Part shown: positions 58,859 to 64,000 of the stretch, piece after piece
Layout of the letters: every line of letters starts with the position of its first letter
Position numbering within the stretch: the first letter of the stretch is position 1
Assembly (NCBI RefSeq): GCF_019320115.1
Contig: NC_089586.1
Span: 3,868,804 to 3,932,803 of the forward strand
DNA: 64,000 nt
Reading direction: 5' to 3'
Origin: Miscanthus floridulus
Lineage: Eukaryota > Streptophyta > Magnoliopsida > Poales > Poaceae
The notes under the pieces: generated by a model
Database searches by the model: none
What the model saw: the letters and a program-made list of their open reading frames with translations, nothing else
What the model was told of the DNA's origin: nothing
Position numbers and translations under genes: made by a program

Positions 58859-59093
58859 GCTGTTGCCCGTGCTAATGCTACGATAGAAACCAAAAGACAG
58901 TATGTTTCTACGCATAAAATTATTTGTATCACTGATGCATTCATATCATTGAGCATAATTATCATATGCATCGTTATTTTCCTCGTCTCCATGCTCCATG
59001 CTTGCAAAACTGTTGAAAACCCTCATCCAATGCCCATACAAACGCTACGGGATACATTAAGTAATTTTTCGGGTATGCACAAATCTTTATGTT
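58859..59093. other. Short stretch between solo LTR and SINE
   Basis: An open frame crosses from 58694 to 59098 with one hydrophobic stretch, but half of it is LTR sequence. I do not call a gene. Confidence 0.4.
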
Positions 59094-59105
59094 GTTAGCA
59101 TACTT
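59094..59105. repeat. SINE target-site duplication, left copy
   Basis: GTTAGCATACTT, repeated at 59403-59414 and, after the LINE insertion, a third time at 59466-59477. Confidence 0.88.
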
Positions 59106-59402
59106 GTTTTTTTTTTGCGTTACAGACGCAGATGCTCACAAACACGAGCGCACACTCACCCCTATGAACCCACGCATGCACACCCTACCTCTATGAGCAC
59201 TTTCGAAAAACTGAGTTGGACCGGTAAATCTCGAGATTGATGATGTCACCGCAAGCGCCCCACTGTCGACGGGCACGTCACCTACCACTAAAAGAATAAC
59301 GCCGTTAAATACTAGAATAAATCCAGAAAAATATGAGTACTCGTGTCAAGTAGGGGATTTGAACCCGGGTGGGTGGGTTCAGCTGAGCTATGCTCCGTTC
59401 GC
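59106..59402 (-). mobile_element. tRNA-derived SINE
   Basis: 297 bp on the minus strand with 12-bp duplications. Its 5' end on the right has an A box (TAGCTCAGCTGAA) and B box (GGTTCAAATCC, at about 59351-59361) as in a tRNA promoter for RNA polymerase III. Its 3' end on the left is a short poly-A tail, read as T run at 59107-59116. The body, with CACTCACCCCTATGAACCCA and CCTCTATGAGCAC, belongs to a SINE type common in grasses. Confidence 0.85.
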
Positions 59403-59414
59403 GTTAGCATACTT

Positions 59415-59460
59415 TTTTTTTGAGAACGTGCTTTGGCACGTATTTCATTAAGCAGAGGAA
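59415..59460 (-). mobile_element. 46-bp 3' tail of an L1-type LINE
   Basis: The minus strand reads CTTAATGAAATACGTGCC then CAAAGCACGTTCTC and a short poly-A, the conserved 3' end of many plant L1 elements. It is flanked by a perfect 17-bp duplication TTCGCGTTAGCATACTT at 59398-59414 and 59461-59477. The duplication includes the last five bases of the SINE, so this came after the SINE. Confidence 0.8.
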
Positions 59461-59542
59461 TTCGCGTTAGCATACTTGTTGGACTAAATATATGTTCACA
59501 TGAGGACTGATAAAATGGTTTGAGTATACCCACTGTTAATCA

Positions 59543-60090
59543 CTAGTGTAGGACGCCTTTATAAATGATATTCTTAGCGCTCTTTCCTGTGGGATCCAAT
59601 TTTTTTTTTGGTTCAGCCAAAATTCTTGTCGTTGACCTTGGTACACCCCTTGATAAAGCAAGATAAAGTTCTCTATGTGAGGACACAGGTTCTGGAAGGT
59701 AGATCTCAACATTAGGGATGATTTGTCCCTGCGGTTTAATTATGTTCATGGCAAAATTTAGCCGTATTGGGAACTGTTTTCTTTTGAACTTGAAAGTAAG
59801 TGAAATATCGTCCAAGGGAGACAAAGGGATCCTTGATATGAAAACCCTTTTTCGTACATGTTGTCCAATGTCCACCAATGATCTCGGCATCAATTGCATT
59901 GCCTTGTAATCTTTGTTCCATTGGACAATCGGTTGTTAGGATCAAGTTTATGGAGAAGAACCACAGAACAGTTGTTTTTTAGCTTGAGTTTGTGTCGGAG
60001 GAGGCCATTTAGAGTTATCGAGTTCAAAAAGTCAATAGGGTAGCCAAGTTCGACTAGGACTTGGATAATGATTTCGAGTTGGGTCGCCAA
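59543..60090 (-). pseudogene. Helitron helicase, C-terminal remnant
   Basis: C-terminal part of the PIF1-type helicase of a plant Helitron Rep-Hel protein. In order: GYPIDFLNSITLNGL near 60030, a CSVVLLHKLDPNNRLSNGT segment near 59950, then after a frameshift near 59890 IPLSPLDDISLTFKFKRKQF near 59820, MNIIKPQGQIIPNVEIY near 59745 and the motif-VI-like YLALSRG near 59665. It ends YKGVLH at a stop near 59543, the natural end for this family. GQT-type residues read GQI and AQG reads PQG, so it is decayed. Rep and helicase motifs I-III are not seen. Confidence 0.85.
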
Positions 60091-61011
60091 GTTCGGCAGG
60101 GAACCCTGTACTTCATGATCAGCATGCTGGAAAAGTTTCCCTTTTCTGTTTCTGCTGCTGCTGCTGAGCAAAAACCTGTTGAGGAAAAATCTTTTAGTGG
60201 AAATATTCCTAGAAATGATGGGAATGACATTGCTCCTGCTGAAGCAGCAAACTCTACAGGGTATGGATAGTCTATCCTTTCTTGACACAACAAAGTGTAG
60301 GTAGTGTTTGATTATATTATCTGATAATGTAAGAGAGTTAGGTTGATTATTTTCGACGAGAAGCATTGTGATGCTGTATCATTTTACTGTGCTATCACCA
60401 GGGGCAACACACAAGATCAGGAAAAGATCACTAGCACGGATTCTAGTAAGAAGAGGAGGATGGAAGATGCGGACAAAGAAGCAGATGACCAAGGTATACC
60501 CCTTGTATTTTTTGTGAAGTGGTGAAATCGCAAAATTCTGGTAACTATGACTTATATTTCTCTTGCAGAACTCCTCACGGGCTTTTGTTTTCTCATTGAA
60601 GCAGAACTTGGCAGCTACCGAAGTGGAAGTAAGCTAAAGCAAGAGGGGAGGCAGATACTGCAACCTTGGGCACGGAGATGATCATGGAGTGCGTCTTCGG
60701 CTGGAGTACCTCGCGGAGAGCTCGAATGACATCATGAAGATTCAGATGGAAATCTGCACTGACAAGGATAGGATGGCCTTACATTCTTTGTTCGAAGATT
60801 TGGAAGAGGGCGATGGTGCAAAGACTGTACCACCGGTTGGGATTGTCAAGTTTGTAGGTATTGATCTGATCGAGAGATTTATATGCTGATGTATTCCTAT
60901 TCCCTTTTGCTCGTTATCTGGCTTGCGTGCTCATGTTTAAATTTCTCAATGCTGTCTGCCTATCTGTTTGTTTGCGTCATAAGCCCATGCGTGTTGCCGT
61001 TTCCTTATCCG

Positions 61012-61031
61012 CCCCCCCCCCCCCCCCCCCC
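61012..61031. repeat. Poly-C tract
   Basis: 20 consecutive C bases after CTTATCCG. Confidence 0.9.
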
Positions 61032-61700
61032 AAATCGTGGTTATTTATATCCGATCAACAAGCATGATTCATTGTCTTAATACTGTTGTTTCAAAAGATT
61101 TAATGATTCTTTTTTTCCTTGTTGTTACTGTTTTGAAAAGATGTGTTTGAAAAAACATGGGTGTGGGACAGGCTGCTGCCATTGAAGAGTTCTGTTGAGT
61201 GGTCTGACTTACCTTCGGCAGTATTACAAGCGCAATGCCAGTGAAGTTGCTGAAGTTACTGGCAGCTTGGTTGCTTCGGCCGAAGTTGTAAGTATACAAC
61301 TGCCCTTTCTAAACCATCAGTCAAAACCTCCTAATTTTTTTCTTTGCTTGTCTTCTTGCTTTGTTGAATAAACTGGTTGTCAAATAGTGTCTCAAGATGG
61401 AGGAGGAACTTGTGTCTTTGTGGAACACTCGGGTGCTGCGTTCCCCGATTGTGATCTTGCCTGTCAACACTATCGTTCAGAGTAACCTGATCCAGAAGCA
61501 TGCACATTCAATCATATTTGCTGAAGAGGGCGGACTTCCTGTTGCTTGTGCGGTATGTGCCTCAAACTGGGCGTAAACAAAGCAAAAAATTGTGTCGTAT
61601 TCACCGCAGAAGTACTACTACTCCCTAGTCCTACTGACCAAATGTGTTTTTGCTGTTGACAATTAGCTACTGACCAGATCAGAAAGGAAAAAAGACATGA

Positions 61701-61703
61701 TTT

Positions 61704-61752
<49 letters not shown>
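61701..61752. repeat. T13 followed by G39 homopolymer
   Basis: 13 T then 39 G with no interruption. Unusual for plant nuclear DNA; true length is doubtful because such runs are poorly sequenced. Confidence 0.85.
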
Positions 61753-61753
<1 letters not shown>

Positions 61754-63192
61754 GTTTCTAGTCCTGTCTTCACAGTTCAAAATTGGCGAGCAATGTACTG
61801 TCATCTAACGTTTGTGACCTGCTTCTTGCTGTAAAACGGTGCTCGATCTAAGCTTTTATCTTTTTATTGTTGCAGACTTTATATCTATTTGTTGTGGTGC
61901 CATTTTAATTGTGCCAACTTGGCCCTGAGCCCTACATGCTCACTGTTTCACTATTCCTTTTTATCCAACTCAGCACATGCACTTTCAGTAATGTAGTACT
62001 TCTTTTATGGCTTTTGACTAATGCAAAACTTTGGTTTAAAGTGTATTAGCAAGGAGGCTGACCTGATATGTGAGCTTCTAAAGCATCGTGCTGAGCCTAC
62101 TGATGGCATCATCCAGCAGAGCAGCATGATCCGCATGTGCGCCTTGAGCCTTATGCACCTACAAGGATCCCGTGCCATTGATGCCGCGCCTCCATGGTGG
62201 TAAGTGCCTGCCGGCATCACGCCACCTCTGCCAAAACACTCTTAGGTTTAACTAGCATCCTCCATATCTTCTATGTTTAATACTTACCGGCACTTACTGC
62301 ACCAATGGCTTCAATTAAAGGGCATCACAAAAGAGTGCAAATTGATGTGTGATTGGATAAAAAAAGAGGACGAGCTTATCACCTTCAGTTTTTTCACACG
62401 GCACGAGCCTGAGGAATGCCGTTGATTCGCGCCAGAACCTTGGACGTTATGCTCAGCATACTGAAAGAGTCTTCCTTTCCTTCTTCCAAGGTTAGTGGAA
62501 TGGGTGATCAGAATGGTGCTGCTGTTGGATTTCTTTTGGCTGCTCCATGTCTTGGTGGGGCAGTCCAGTTATTAAATGCCGTTATGCCCTTCTGTTTGTA
62601 ACATAGGATTTATTCATTTAGTTCTAATTGTCTTCACATGATCATACAAAATGCTGAGCAGGTTAGCTCGACATGGGATGAGCCGATGGGTTGGCCATTT
62701 CGCAAGGATAGCATGGATTCATTTTTTTTCACTTAGTATTTATAATGCCGCTTGTGTCCTTCTGTTAATCAAATTCGACTTTATTCATATCATTTAATGG
62801 TAAGCCTTGTGCCAGTGTTAAAAATTTTAGACTCATTGGTGGTAAACATGCCAATCACTCAGGAATAAATTGTACATGTTAATCTTAGGTTATCATGATG
62901 GTTCTGGCACCTATTTTGTTTTCATGTGTAGTACTTGATTAACTGATTCATGATATTTCTTTTCTACTGCAGATGTGGCTTGATCTAGTGGCTAATAACT
63001 AGAAACGATGATGGTGGGCAGCTCCATGGATGAAGTTTCTTTTGGCTGGAACACTTTGCTCACTAATATGGGCGTCTAGGTTAAGCACAGTACTCGTTTC
63101 GGAGTACATGCCTACTGCTGTTGGGCATGGTTGTCAAATCAAACTGTAACAACTACTAGAATGCACTGTGCTATTTAAATTTATTGCTCCAA

Positions 63193-63302
63193 TGGCATAT
63201 CTTTGGATTTAACTGCACCGTTAAGTTTTGTAGTCCAAACCTCATTTTTCACTTTGGCATATCTTTGGATTTAACTGCACCGTTCAGTTTTGTAGTCCGA
63301 AC
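63193..63302. repeat. Two tandem copies with a 62-bp period
   Basis: TGGCATATCTTTGGATTTAA starts at 63193 and again at 63255. Each copy is about 48 bp through TTTTGTAGTCC, with few mismatches. Confidence 0.88.
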
Positions 63303-63353
63303 TTAACTTATATCCTGCACGGAGGAGTGACTTAACAGCAAAGTGACAGATTA

Positions 63354-63431
63354 TTGCCCGGGACCTTCCGTGGTTTGTGGCTGATTAGCTGTTGTTGGCT
63401 TGTTGCCCGGGTCCTTCCGTGGTTTGTGGCT
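63354..63431. repeat. Two tandem copies with a 49-bp period
   Basis: A 29-bp segment starting TTGCCCGGG and containing CCTTCCGTGGTTTGTGGCT occurs at 63354-63382 and 63403-63431 with one mismatch. Confidence 0.88.
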
Positions 63432-63738
63432 CAAAAACCATCTGCCGCGTCAGGCAGCGGAATGTTGCTCGTGCGGATGGCATCAAAGGGCTTAAACTTT
63501 TGCGGATAATAAAGCACAAGGTTAACGCACGTCTTATATTCTTGCCTCTTTCGCTCATTTCCTATTTCCTCTCATCGACATAGAAAACGTCAGATCCACC
63601 CGCCACCCATTGTTCCCAAGCCACCAGATCCTCCAATCATACCCTCACCTCCTGATCCACCTCCACCACTCCAGACAAACACATCGAACAACACTCTGAT
63701 TCTCCCTGATGCGGACCTTCCGAGGTCTCTGCAAGCTT
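63432..63738. other. Stretch with no recognised gene
   Basis: 63590-63700 is C-rich with repeated CCTCCACC-type words. No domain-bearing frame. Confidence 0.45.
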
Positions 63739-63875
63739 AGCCTGGTCGGTTGGCTGGTTCGTATCGTTGCTGATTCGTGAAGAAGTACTGCTGGCTGGTT
63801 TGTGTGAGAGAAAAATACTATTCCAACTAAAAATTTATAATCATTTACGACAAGTCATAGGCCAAACGAACAGGC
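63739..63875. mobile_element. hAT-type MITE
   Basis: 137 bp from AGCCTGGTCGGTTGGCTGG to CCAAACGAACAGGCT, imperfect inverted ends. It carries GTGAGAGAAAAATACTATTC and ATCATTTACGACAAG typical of this grass family. Flanking octamers do not give a clear duplication. Confidence 0.7.
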
Positions 63876-64000
63876 TTTTGCAGCTCTCATCACGTGCTGC
63901 CAAAAGCTTTCATCGCCAACAAAAGATGCAGTGGACACGTGCCACAGTTTGCTCACGAAAGTTGCGGATCCCCAGGGGACAGCAACAGAGATCAAGCTAC

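Larger units (their letters stand above)
60100..62990 (+). pseudogene. Unidentified exon-like fragments, possibly a captured gene
   Basis: Several non-repetitive coding-like segments separated by T-rich intron-like DNA with AG/GT borders: 60400-60492 (SSKKRRMEDADKEADDQ, ends before GTATAC), about 60569-60850 (IMKIQMEICTDKDRMALHS), about 61205-61288 (LRQYYKRNASEVAEVTG, ends before GTAAGT), about 61388-61552 (SPIVILPVNTIVQSNLIQKH, ends before GTATGT), about 62040-62200 (AEPTDGIIQQSSMIRMCALS, ends before GTAAGT) and about 62320-62425 (CKLMCDWIKKEDELI). Frames do not join without breaks. I cannot name the family. Its place next to a Helitron helicase suggests, but does not prove, Helitron capture. 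It may also be a decayed host gene. Confidence 0.4.

Noticed and set aside
58694..59098. 134-codon frame with a hydrophobic stretch, possible membrane protein
   Set aside because: Straddles the LTR end and lacks any recognisable family, so a chance frame is more likely.
59351..59402. Functional tRNA gene
   Set aside because: A and B boxes are present, but no cloverleaf fits and the sequence continues into a SINE body with poly-A tail and target duplications.

Overview
The window is nuclear DNA from a grass, most likely a panicoid of the sorghum/sugarcane/Miscanthus/maize group. The evidence is a CACTA transposon with TTTGCCGAGGGC subterminal repeats, Copia LTRs full of ACCGGACGCGTCCGGT-type palindromes, TGTAACACC (Tekay/Del-like) LTRs, grass hAT-type MITEs and a plant oxidosqualene cyclase gene. 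Almost all of it is transposable-element sequence. The only clear host gene is the 5' part of that cyclase, on the minus strand.

Layout. 1-311 and 10773-11545 are one GC-rich block split by a complete SIRE/Maximus-like Copia element (317-10767, minus strand, TSD GGTGG). 12112-13915 carries exons 1-4 of the oxidosqualene cyclase. A nearly full-length RTE-type LINE (14153-17149, 11-bp TSD) lies just upstream of it. Two tandem MITE copies (17191-17690) follow. 17772-46113 is one CACTA transposon (TSD TAT) of about 10.2 kb, expanded to 28.3 kb by nested insertions. Its TNP2 transposase gene is interrupted by a chromovirus-type Gypsy element (22070-40208, TSD CTGTG). That element's 5' LTR is in turn interrupted by a young Tekay-like element with 4.2-kb LTRs (22852-34667, TSD GTTGA). 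The young element has no gag-pol; it carries one intact 279-codon ORF of unknown function. Beyond the CACTA come a GC-rich block, several MITEs, an inverted-repeat region, a 5'-truncated Copia with its 3' LTR (51640-53360), a Tekay-like solo LTR (54139-58858), a SINE with a tiny LINE tail inserted in its target-site duplication, a Helitron helicase remnant (59543-60090), an unidentified exon-like gene relic (60100-62990), tandem repeats and a last hAT-type MITE.

Relative ages. The CACTA is oldest. The Gypsy came next; its LTRs differ at roughly 4-5% of sites by eye. The Tekay-like element is very recent; its LTRs differ by about 17 transitions and one 2-bp indel over 4.2 kb. Removing each insert together with one TSD copy restores the older sequence in frame, so this nesting is directly supported.

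No new defence, metabolic or regulatory system is evident. The points most worth following are the intact non-gag ORF in the young element, the 840-bp perfect-looking palindrome inside the CACTA, the intact-looking but incomplete cyclase gene, and the C-to-T nonsense pattern in the Gypsy element.
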